Of a stretch of 64,000 bases of DNA, positions 34,300 through 44,905 are shown piece after piece. Within the stretch, counting starts at the first letter, position 1. The number at the start of each line of letters is the position of its first letter. Location of the stretch: assembly GCA_015680905.1 (NCBI GenBank), contig CM027383.1:35028501-35092500 (forward strand), in the 5' to 3' direction. This stretch comes from Coptis chinensis (Eukaryota; Streptophyta; Magnoliopsida; Ranunculales; Ranunculaceae). The notes under the pieces were generated by a model. That model searched no databases, had not been told where the DNA came from, and saw only the letters and a list, made by a program, of their open reading frames with translations. Both the position numbers and the translations under genes were made by a program.

Positions 34300-35724
34300 T
34301 TCAAATTGTTTCAGTGAAAGCTTTAAAATATTTTATTAGGAATTTATCATATCAAACACATGTGGCTTTGTTTCAAGATCTTTTGCAATTAACTTCAAAT
34401 GTTCTAATAATGGTTTTGAATTGTGCTCTGGAGAAATTTCACAAAAAACTTATGTATGGAATCATAGAATTGATACATAAAATTATGGTGTTCATTCCTA
34501 AGCTTTCAACCCAACATCGTTGGCTGCATGTTTAAAATTGCAAAGTTAACTTGATATAGATTTTTGTAATGATGCTACAAAATTCATTGTTATTGTTACA
34601 GAGAATGAGAGTGAACAAAAAAATGAAGAATGAGCTATGGTTCATATACATGTTAGTTATAATCCTTTCACAATTGCATGTCTATGGACAATGCTTTGTC
34701 CAAAAAAACGGCTGAAGTTTACTTCAATATTTTATCTTGTAGTTAAAATTCTAACTTTTTTTTTTTTTTTTTTGTTGAATTGTGTACGATCTTCCAATTG
34801 TTCTATGAGTGTCACTTTCATTAGTTTGAGAATGTAAATTTTGATAAGTGACTATAAATTTGGTTATGCATGATGATGATAATTTAGGTTATATACTAGA
34901 GGCATTGCTTGGGATTCTGTAGGTACATATTTTGTTATTTTTTATCCATTTGAAGTTAGAAGATTGTTCAAAAAAGATGTTAGTTTGAAATGTGTATGGT
35001 CATGTTCTGTCTAAAGTGTTTGATGGGTGTATCAATTTCTCAAATAACAATAATTACATTTTCAGTTAATCTGATATATTTTATGGGCCCCTGTTAAAAA
35101 GTGAAATTAGCGTTTGCCTATCCTCTAATTGTAATTTGTTTTTGAGTTTTGTAGTTGTGAAATATTTGACTGAAGATTTGGGCAAGTTTGCATCCATAAT
35201 TCGATCTGTAAGGATTTCTGATAAAAGTACAGAGAAAGTGGCTGAGTGTTTTGAAAGCCTTTTATGTTGGGAACCCTCGTGTGAGGAGTATTTTATTTTT
35301 GCTTGTGTATGGTTATGATGTAAATGCAGAGAGGGATGCCAAATATGTTGCGACTTTTCTAAAAGTTATCGAGCAGGAGGCTTTTGGTCGTTATGGAGAG
35401 TTGTCAACTATATTGGAGGAGTTATTATGTGTTGTTAATGAAGAACTAGCAATCGAAAAATCAATAAAGAAACTGCGTGAATTAATTGGTGTATCAATTT
35501 CTCAAATAACAATAATTACATTTTCAGCTAATCAAATATATTTTTTATGGCCTTCGTTAAAAGTGAAATTAGCATTTGGCTATCCTCTAATTGGAAATTC
35601 GCATTTGGCCCCACTTCTATTAATTGACTTGACTCAGTCAACTTTAACGCCCACCATTTCTATTTTCCATATATCTTCCTACATGTTCTTAAATTTGGAG
35701 GTCACTAATGACTTGCATAAGTAA
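34300..35724 (+). pseudogene. decayed exons of the same unidentified gene, second copy
   Basis: 34312-34533 follows a cag acceptor and reads VKALKYFIRNLSYQTHVALF, then LEKFHKKLMYGIIELIHKIM, ending QHRWLHV and stop. 35130-35500 reads YLTEDLGKFASIIRSVRISD, then GNPRVRSILFLLVYGYDVN, then YGELSTILEELLCVVNEELA in another frame. Part of the intergenic sequence (35042-35130) is repeated at 35505-35600. Its uninterrupted start is the empty-site counterpart of the MULE insertion. The family is not recognised; frames are broken in several places. Confidence 0.45.
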
Positions 35725-36319
35725 TCTTGTTCATATTGTTAATTTGTTGGATATGGTTGTAGCTTCTGGTTCATTTAGTATTTGATTGACTCCATGGATA
35801 GCAAGCTTTTTTGATTGACTGATCATCAACATATTTGTTTGTTATGACTAGTATTCACCATGCTTCGTGGACTTGGAAAAAAAAATCATGATCTTTAAGT
35901 ATATATTTCTCAAAGAAATCGAACCCTAGACGGTGCTAATGTAAATAGTAAAAACTATACTTCGACCATTACACGAAGAGAATTGGTTAGGATAGAAGTG
36001 GCTGCACCATTTTCTGTGGAGCCGCCTACGTATCTAGTTATTCTCTGATAAAACTATAATCAAGCCGAACATAGTTCATGGAGATCTGATTTGGGAGATG
36101 TAGAAGATGGAAGAGGTGGAGCTGATCCAGCATCTCCTCGTCCATATGGGGAATGGAATACCCTTTTGATATGGTGAGTCACTTCCTTTTATAGTGTTTT
36201 GTGTGACTCTTACTCTTCTTGCGTCTTCCTATCAAGACCTAGTTATGAATGTCATTAATGTCATCAATTATGTCGCATCCTCTTGCGTGATCTTCTCGTT
36301 TCTTGCTTGAAATGTATGG
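35725..36319. other. no gene recognised
   Basis: AT-rich sequence between the pseudogene copies and the solo LTR; nothing identifiable. Confidence 0.25.
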
Positions 36320-36324
36320 ACAAC

Positions 36325-37025
36325 TGTTAGAAAAATGATTTGCTCAAATCCATTTAAATATGAATGAGTAGTTTGTCTCCCAAGTTACCCCACTTAAGAT
36401 GAAATGGGTTTTTTCTTGAAACAGTACGTAATGTGAGAAAAACCTTTTCAAAATGATGCATTTGTTTGAAACAATGCATTATGCCGAAAAGGTGCGACCT
36501 TTCGAAATGTGCACTGGTTTGAAACAGTGCATCATGCCGAAAAGGTGCAACCTTTCGAAATAGGCACTGGTTCGAAACAGTGCTATATGCCGAAATGGTG
36601 TGTCCTTTCGAAACATGTGACTTTTCAAAGAGTTGCTTACTTTTTCCCAAGAGTCACTGTGTTGTTTCGAAAAGGCACCACTCACCTATAAATAGTGGAT
36701 GAATTTGGAGAGAAAAATACACCAGATCACACAGAGTTCTGATCTTTCTCTTCTCCCTCTGTTCTTAGTCAAATACTATGTTGTGTTCGCTGAGTCTATA
36801 GAATTGAAGTGCTAGCTTTCTATAGAAGGAAATCCGTTCTATCTTGGGAGATAGTTTCCCATCAACCTTCAAGCACCGTGAGGGGGAAAATCTGTCTTAA
36901 GGACATAGTGTATCTACACTAGGCTCGGATTTAATTAAGAAGTACAAGACACGTACAAGACAAAAGGTTTGTATAGGTTGGTAATTGGTAAAGAGTAAGT
37001 ACAATTAAGTTGTATATTCCTAACA
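36325..37025 (+). mobile_element. solo LTR with 5-bp target duplication
   Basis: A 701-bp unit starts TGTTAGAA and ends CCTAACA, flanked by ACAAC on both sides (36320-36324 and 37026-37030). Inside are alternating TTCGAAA/AAAGGTGCGACC units and a TATA box (CTATAAATAG, about 36690) with downstream leader sequence. No internal region adjoins it. This is a solo LTR left by recombination between the two LTRs of a retroelement. The copy at 61842-62547 is very similar, so the family was active fairly recently. Confidence 0.9.
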
Positions 37026-37041
37026 ACAACTTTATAGGAAC

Positions 37042-37272
37042 ATGTCTACTAGCCCTGAGTTTGATGTTATGGAAGAAAATGGTTCAATTGCGAGCATGTT
37101 GTTACATTCTATTAGTGCTAATGTGGTGGTTGTCAAGAGTCGAGGAAGAATTGCTTTAGATGCCCGTCACATGTGTAATGAAGAATTTAAGGTCTTGCAT
37201 GATGAGCCATCGGATTTCGATGGGAAGTTATTCCCATATGTCAATAGCTTGGTTTCTATCTCCACACTGTAG
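37042..37272 (+). CDS. hypothetical 76-codon frame, unrecognised
   Basis: The frame reads MSTSPEFDVMEENGSIASML and HMCNEEFKVLHDEPSDFDG. There is no domain I can name. It starts just after the target duplication of the solo LTR and could be a further exon of the decayed gene to the left. Without an upstream exon or homologue I rate it low. Confidence 0.2.
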   Translation: MSTSPEFDVMEENGSIASMLLHSISANVVVVKSRGRIALDARHMCNEEFKVLHDEPSDFDGKLFPYVNSLVSISTL

Positions 37273-37529
37273 ACATATTTTCCATCAGTTGTGCATATTT
37301 ATCTTTGTATTTTTGGTTAATGAATGATAAATCGCAACCGTGGTCTCAATTATTCATTATGGTTTTAAGGATGTTAAATGTTTGGACATGGAAACAAAGC
37401 CGTATGTGTTTTCTTGTAATTTCTATTATCAGGATGTGAGTTATTGACTGCCTGCAATTCTCACATACAATTTGCAGTTTATTTTGTTATGTATTCCATA
37501 TATGAAAGTAGGGGTATTTAGGTTTTAGT

Positions 37530-40500
37530 CCTACTTATAATAGCGATATTAGGCCTTGATATATTTATACTTCAAAATTAGACTTTAGTCCAACTTTTGG
37601 TAGTCAAACTCGTTAACTGCCTTGTATTTTGCTTCATACCTAGAATACCCTTACACGTGTGTCTCACGTACAAACCATAAATTTTGATTTTAGGCTTGCT
37701 ACATGGCAAACATCTAAAGCGTGTAGATCTACCAAAGCACCACCATTGATTTCCACTTTCGCGTATCTCAAAAAGGTGGTCATAAATGACGAGGGAAACA
37801 TTTCTTTTCCCTCACTTGTGCTCTCTCTCACTCAACTTACACTCGTCCTCTCTCTTACTTTAACCCTAACTTCTCTCCACTGAACCATAATTCGCACTCA
37901 TTTCAACTTAATCCTCTCAGTCGAACCGAAACTTGAACCATAATTCTAACTCATTTCAACCATAATTCTTCTCAGTTCTCTCATTTTCATTTAACCCTTA
38001 AAGGTCTGACCTTTACCATCGAAGGTCATTTGGGGTGGAATATTTGTGATTGTTTGAGGTGACCATTTGAGGTGATTGCGTTGATCGGGGAATTTTCTTC
38101 AAGGGACCATTATTGTTTTACATCGTTGATCGAGGAAGTTCTACGTAAGTGTTATTGCATGTGTTTGAAGTTTGCTTACTGTAAATTTTAGGACCAAGGT
38201 CTAATTTTTCATTATGTTCTAGTACTATAAACTAAATTACTAGTATACAGTGATACCTAACCCTAACTTTACTGAAAATTTGGGCTTTTGTTTGCCTGTT
38301 ATCTAATTGTCTATTTTTCGTTAATTTTTTTGGTGTAGTATGGCTTCTCCTTTACTGGGTGTGAAGGAATTTGTGGTTCATTATGGTGGTTGTTGGGGCA
38401 TAACTACCCCAGGGAAGCTTAAGAGAACCGATTACAAGGGTAGGAAGAAATCAAAATTGCAAATTGATGGTGATGGGTTATGTATGCTTGATGTTAACAA
38501 AGATGTAAGGAAGTTGGTTGGTGGAGTTCATGTGTAAGATATCACAAGATGCACACCTGTTGCATATGTGGGATGAGTTAAAGTCTGAAAAAGACAAAAA
38601 ATATCACTTAATTATTTGTCTCCCCAGCACCAAAAGTCACAAAGTTTACTAGAAGCCCTCCTATTATCACCACTTCAAGCAGTAACACTCTCCCAACAGT
38701 TACGTCTACACCAAAACTACCTAGTACACCTAATAAATCAATAAACGTTCATGATAGTGTTAAAAGGTCACCCAGATTCACTAAAAGCTGCTCAAATGTC
38801 CTCACACTACCTAGTACACCTACTAAAGCAAAAAAAAGTTCAAGAAAGTTGTAGAAGATCACCCAGATGAAGTCAAAGTTGCTCAAATGTCCCCACAACA
38901 CTACCCACTACATCTCAAAATCCCACAGTTCCCACAGTAGCAATGGCACCTATAAGAAGGTCCATGAGACATAATAGAGAGCCATTGGTACTTGAAATTT
39001 CTGATAATGAGGGTGATAATGTTATGAAGGGGCCTGAAGAAGTGATTGCTCAATCTAAGCTAGGTGATCTAGATAGTGATGGTGTGAGAACATTGAGCAG
39101 TCTCAGTTAGATGAGTCGGAACATGAATACATGGAGGCATTGAAACATGCAGATGATCATGAAGTGCATGATGTTGGAGATGTGGAATTGGATGGTGTTC
39201 CTGATGTAGAATTGAATGAATGGTGTAGCAGTGGATGAAGTGCTGAATGGTGACCGTGACAATGACTCTGACAATGACTATTATTATGGTGAAAAGTTTG
39301 GTCCCACTGTTGGAGGGAGAAATGAAGCTGACAATGCATTTAACTATGAATCTAATGATGAGGATGAGGAGTTCTTACCCGAGAATTCAAAATGTGGAGA
39401 TGACTTTAACTTAGAGGATTGTGGTGAGCCATTTGTGTTGGAAGAAAAAATGAAAGACTTAGAAGAAGAATTGCAAGGTTCTGTGTTGGGCAATGTAGTT
39501 AGGGAAACAAAGAACATATATGAAGCAGAAGAGATAGAAAAGGTTTCAGACCCACCAGTTATAAATGAACTATGTGACTTGAGACCCAAAATGACTTGGC
39601 CTACCTTAGAAGATTGCAGAGATTTCTTCAAGTTCAAGGCAATTAAGCAGAAGTTCAGTTTTAGGCAACATAGGGATGACAAGGTCAGATACGTTTTGTT
39701 ATGCAAGGATGCGAAATGTAAGTGGACTATAACAACCACTATTGCAAGGGATGGTCACACTTTCATTTTGAGAAAATACAATGATGAACACACTTGTGAA
39801 GCAAATGAGAAAAACAAGTATTGTCAGGCCACATCACTTTGGGTTGCCAAACATTTTCAAGATAATGTGAGAGATCATCCAAATTACAAGCCAAAAGATC
39901 TTGAAGCTGATATGTTTAGCATATTTGGTGTTAAAATCTCATATCGGTCTGCTTGGAGTGCCAGAACACTTATTCTTGAAAATTTGAATGGAAATTATGA
40001 GGAAGGGTTTGCTCTTGTCCCAGAATTGTGTAGGTAAATAAAGAAAGACAATCCATGAAGCATTGCTGAGTGGTCTAAGAAGAATGGGACTGATGAATTC
40101 ATAGGTGTTGTGATAACATTTAAGGCTTCTTTGGATGGGTGGTTGAATGGGTGCAGACCAGTAATTAGTCTTGATGGGTGTTTCCTTAAAGGAAAATATG
40201 GTGGATGTTGTTTAACTGCTATAGGGTTGGATTTACATTTGTAATTTCCTCTTGGGATTTACATTTGTAAAGGTGAGAATAAAGCTACTTGGATGCAATT
40301 ATTAAGTCAGCTAAAGCCATTTCTGATTCAACACAGGGATCCTTTGACTTTCATCTCAGACAAACAAAAGGGATTAATACCAGCCGTGGCACATTACTTC
40401 CCAGATTCAAATCACAGGTATGAACTTGATTACTTCCCAGCTGTGGCACATTACTTCCCTTATTCACTATGCTTGATTAATAATAAACTATAACTTCTTG

Positions 40501-43013
40501 TTGCAGATTTTGTTTCAGGCACGTGTATAAGAATTTTAAAAAGACTTTTAGTGGTGAATTATGGGAAAATTTAGCTTGGGGAGCAGCCAGAGCATACAAG
40601 TTACCAGAGCTTACAAGGATTTTGACACAAATTCTTAAGACTGACAAGGCTGCTTTAGATTGGTTGGACAGAGAGGATAGGCACACATGGGCTAGGGCAC
40701 ACTTTGATTTGACATCAAAGTGTGATGGGCTTACAAATAACTTCAGTGAGTCTTTCAATTCATGGATATTAGAGTATAGAGATAAACCATTGTTTCAATT
40801 TGTAGACAAGTATAACCTAGCTCTATTGCACATCATGTATGATAGAAGGATGTTGTTTATGGAGTTACCAGAAGAGGGTTTAGTGCCTAATATTAAGTTT
40901 ATGATAGAAAAAACAGAGCAGAGATATATGAGGTACAAGGTATCTGGTGTGTCAGACACTGCTTTTTTGGCTATGAACACCCAGACTGGTTCAAAGTATG
41001 TTGTGGATATAGTGAAGAAGACATGCACTTGCATTGAGTGGCAAATGTCAGGAGTGTCATGTGTACATGTTGTTGCAGTTATCAGGGAAAGAAGAGAGCC
41101 ATGGATAAGGTAATTTAGTTATTTGCAGTGTTATCATGTATTTAGTTATCAAGTGAAATCATCCTTTGATATTTGCAGTGTTAGATAAGGTAACTTATTG
41201 ACTGAGACTTGTATGCTCTGCCAATGTTAGATATGTGAGTCCATACTTAAGTGTTCAAGCATTAAGGGCAACATATGCAAATTACTTGTATCCAATTGAT
41301 AACAAAGAGGACTGGGATCCAATAGTAAGTTTATTACTTGTATCAAATTTAATCTCTTAACATTATTAACTTATTAAATTGGTTTCTAAAGTGGGGGGTG
41401 GTTTAGGTTGCATTCAAAGACTTGGTTGAACCTCCTGAACTCTCAGTACCACTAGGTAGACCTAGGAAGCAAAGAATTAAAGATGAAGATGAAGCACCAG
41501 CAAGCAATAAAATCATTAGAAAATGTAAGAAGTGTGGTGAGGAGGGTCACAACAGCACCACATGTGAAGCAAGGAAGTAAGCAAACTACAAGAAAGGAAA
41601 ATAAAAATAAAAGGTATTAAACTATTTATTAAACAATGTAATGTGCTTGTGTTTTTTCTAATTATCGAATATAATGCTTAAATTTGAAGGTGCCCCAGTG
41701 GATGATGGAGCTGAAGTGCAACAATCACAAATAACTCAAGTGCAGCAACCACTTGAGTTTCCAGTGCAGCAGCAAGAAGCACCAACACAACAAGACGGAG
41801 CAAGTGGAGGGACTAGCAGGGGTAGAGGTGGAAAGGGAGAAGCACCACCAGTACAAAAAGCACCCCCATCACCACCACAAGGTAGAGGTGGTAGGGGCAG
41901 AGGAGAAGCACCACCAGTGCAGCAGGCACCAGCAGCACCACCACCATCACCACCACAAGGTAGAGGTAGGGGAGGCAGTAAGAGAACAAAAGGAGCACCA
42001 ATGCAGCAAGTACCACCAGTGCAGCAGGCACCACCATCACCACCACCACAAGGTAGAGGCAGGGGAGGCAGTAGAAGGCAAAGAGGACCCACATAAACCA
42101 ATGGATGCAGGACAAAGGGTATGTATCATTTGATGTTTGGTGAAGGCTCACCTTAAACTCCTCCAGTGACTTCAACTCAACGACCTACGGAGCATCTTAG
42201 TTAGACACAATAAATAGTTGGTCAGTTGGTACTTTTTATCACTCAAAATGGGCATCATAACCAGACACAATGTGGCATATTTTGTTATGTTTTAGATATT
42301 CTAGTTTATTTATGTGATTCTATTGAATTGATGTTGTTATAGTGGGCATATTTTGTTATGTTTTGGATATTCTAGTTCACTTCTGTGATTATGTTGAATT
42401 GATGTTGTTACAGTGAACTTGCTTGGTTATGTTTTAGTTATGTCTTGATGGTGGACTTGTTTTGTTAGTGAATGAGACTTGTGTTTGCTTCTGTGATGCG
42501 CTACAGTTGTGGTGTTGTTACTATAGTATATATGACAGAATTTAAAGTTTATTTATTAGAAATACTTAAAAGGGAAGATCACCCTTACAGGACACAGATG
42601 CACACACCACACTTAGAATCACTTGGGATATTCAACAACTCAACAACACTTAGCCTCACACACGTGACAATTGAACACAAGTTTGGTATTCATATCTGTA
42701 GGTAGCATTGGTTTAGCTGTAGTTAGTCTCTCATTTTTACCACATCCAACCCAATCACAATGGAGCCACAATTCAACCAGTTTGTCTGATTCATTGACAT
42801 GCTTTACCAAATTCATGACTCTTCTGCATGGATTAAGGTCATTATCCATAACCCTTCTATATCTCTTGTGCAGGTATGGGCATTGTGGAGTTGTGTGGCC
42901 TTCTTGGTAACATAGTTGACATATCTGTTTATAGAAAATAAAATTAGATAAGTTATAGACTTTGACACAAGTTATATATTACCTTATAGACTTTGAGCCC
43001 TACTATAAGTAGG
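37530..43013 (+). mobile_element. second MULE, MUDRA-like, about 5.5 kb
   Basis: CCTACTTATAATAG at 37530-37543 and CTACTATAAGTAGG at 43000-43013 form a short imperfect inverted pair. A 16-bp direct repeat TTAGGTTTTAGTCCTA lies at 37518-37533 and 43018-43033, at or next to these ends, and may include the target duplication. Between them lies one plus-strand transposase gene with introns. The exact ends are less certain than for the first MULE. Confidence 0.55.
38340..42095 (+). pseudogene. MUDRA-like transposase gene with zinc knuckle and RGG tail
   Basis: Parts in order: a PB1-like N-terminal exon (MASPLLGVKEFVVHYGGCWG, 38340-38536); an acidic linker (39216-39560); a MuDR DNA-binding domain (KQKFSFRQHRDDKVRYVLL, DAKCKWTI); and the DDE core with LDGCFLKGKYGG, TFISDKQKGLIPAV and NNFSESFNSW, so all three acids are present. 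Then come a SWIM finger (CTCIEWQMSGVSCVHV, to 41113), a CCHC knuckle (CKKCGEEGHNSTTC, 41525-41566) and a Pro/Gln-rich tail with repeated GRGRGGS units (41690-42095). Introns are visible, for example 40419-40506. Two in-frame stops near 40036-40074 and a small templated duplication near 40230-40260 break it. It acted in excision and insertion of the element. Confidence 0.8.
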
Positions 43014-43039
43014 TTAATTAGGTTTTAGTCCTATTTTCT

Positions 43040-43298
43040 GCCATTACCAATTGAATTAGCTAGTAAGGTTTGAAGAATGTATACCTCTTGTACAGTGAAG
43101 GTTCTTGGACCTTAGTACAGCTTCTAAGGAAAGGTACAAAATAGTCATAATGGTAGGCTTGGCAGCAAACCATCAAAACTATTTCAGGAAATGGAGATAC
43201 AGCATAGTCATAACAATCATCAAAACTATTTCAGGAAATCAGACTCAAAGCAAATGCAATCAATTAAAAAAAAAAAAAAAGTCCAGATACCCACCCAC
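43040..43298. other. no gene recognised, right flank of the second MULE
   Basis: Includes an A15 run at about 43266-43280 and a local duplication of atagtcataa..atcaaaactatttcaggaaat. Nothing else is identifiable. Confidence 0.25.
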
Positions 43299-43695
43299 CT
43301 TTGATCTGCACAAACTGAATATCAGATCAAGAGCAATATTTATCGATGATAATGTTCTTTCCTTTGTGCAAATGTGGCCCAAAGAGATAACAATTTTCTG
43401 GATTGCCTTGATGTCGTCTCCCGAGAGTATTTTGCCCAACTTCTCATTACAAGTTCTTGGATGAGCGTTAATTTATTGCAATCAAGATCCAATATATGAG
43501 TTGTGTTACACAGCTTCTCAGCAGTTACCATACAGAGAGCAAGCTTACCTGATTCGGGATCAACAAGTCCAGGCAATGGACCACGCAGTCCAATGTGCCC
43601 CAATGCTTGCATCGCAATGGAAGCCAACGTTGCAGTCTCAGAGTACCACATTTTGCCAAACATTTAATAGTGTTCTGAAGCAACTCTTCAGAAAT
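43299..43695 (-). pseudogene. ECM29-like proteasome adaptor pseudo-exons
   Basis: The minus strand after a cag acceptor at 43696 reads ISEELLQNTIKCLAKCG, then SETATLASIAMQALGHIGLR (shifted frame). After a possible 89-bp intron it reads EKLGKILSGDDIKAIQKIVI and INIALDLIFSLCRSK before a GT donor. I recognise these blocks from plant ECM29, a large HEAT-repeat protein that tethers proteasomes. At least one frameshift is present and no neighbouring exons are visible, so this is an isolated remnant. In Arabidopsis, as I recall, ECM29 and HMG-CoA lyase are close neighbours, which would explain its place here. Confidence 0.7.
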
Positions 43696-43699
43696 CTGT

Positions 43700-44860
43700 A
43701 GGGAGCTATACCATTAGAGAGGCACAAATTGGAAGAAAAACTTACAGGTAAAAAGAAACAAGCAGATAGAAATCTCTTACACACAATACCACATCAAAAT
43801 AATTTAATTGTACATAATGCATTTGGCATTATGTGATTTCCATTCAAAATAATACTTTCAATTCAAAAGCATTTTCATCGCATAATAAATCTGAATCAAC
43901 ATTCATGTCATTTAAAAGAAAAAATCGTTTTTTCAAATTCAACATGAAAACAGAAGTTGAGACACATGTAAATTTGGTTAAAATCTCAAAAGGGTTGTTT
44001 CCCTGTTATCCATGAGTGCAAACCCACCCACTACTATGGAGGAATTAGGGGTGCCCCCTCAAAACTACTGAAAGCAGAGCCCTCTCCCTCTCCAAATCCA
44101 AGATCCAACCGACTAAGCAAAGATATAAAGATATGAACTCTCAAGCTTCAACACTATTAGTTACACATACACCCACACAAGTTTACACCGTTAATACTCC
44201 TGAGATGCATTCTGCTGTTATGTATCCAATAGCACATAATGCTCCATCATGACTTTCAAACCTAAAGAAGATTACAAGATCCAAAATCAAATGCAGAGAA
44301 ACGAAACTTAAAAATTAAAATTGTTATTAACAGTACTTGATTAATGTTTAGTTTTTGGTTCCGCTGATTGAGGAAATGAGTTCTGAAATAAGGGTAGATG
44401 AAGCAGATGGCGAAAGAGAAGAACAAGCTATTCCTAGTATTGCTTTAACCATAAAACTTTACCAGAATATCGTAATGCTATAATCTAGAGGAAAAAGATG
44501 AAGGTAGCTTTGCGTGAAATTAACCTGAGGCATATAGAAAGCAGTAGAAATCAAAGAGCCCTCAAAAAGTCAAACAGAATCAAGGGTTAGGTATGAAGAA
44601 AGAAATTAAGCATCAATATCCAATGGGTTGGAAGGAAAAGTTGTTAACATCCTTGGCGATGACCAATACCCTAGCTGAGATTGAATCCGAAAATTCAGAT
44701 TTAAGAAAACAATTGTTGCTTATGATTTTTAAGATCAAACAAGGATCTCAGTTTTGAATTTTCAATTATTATTATTATTATTTTATTGATTTTAAGTAGT
44801 AATTTGTTTACAGAGATGAGCAAGGGTGACTTAAATTAAATTAATGATTGCAACAAAATC
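43700..44860. promoter_or_regulatory. upstream region and 5' UTR of the HMG-CoA lyase gene
   Basis: There is no conserved frame. The last 100 bases or so before 44906 should be leader sequence. A (tta)n run lies at about 44768-44782. I see no distinct promoter element that I could defend. Confidence 0.3.
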
Positions 44861-44905
44861 CGTTCCCAAGTGTTCCAGGTGGAGCATTTGCTTGTCCCGT
44901 CCACA

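Noticed and set aside
41736-42175. Cys/Gly-rich and His-rich frames over the transposase tail
   Set aside because: Other-frame shadows of the Pro/Gln and GRGRGGS repeats of the MUDRA-like gene.
44870-44905. Upstream in-frame Met of HMG-CoA lyase (12 codons earlier)
   Set aside because: Plant homologues start at MSSLEEP; the extra residues show no conserved feature, so I used the later ATG.
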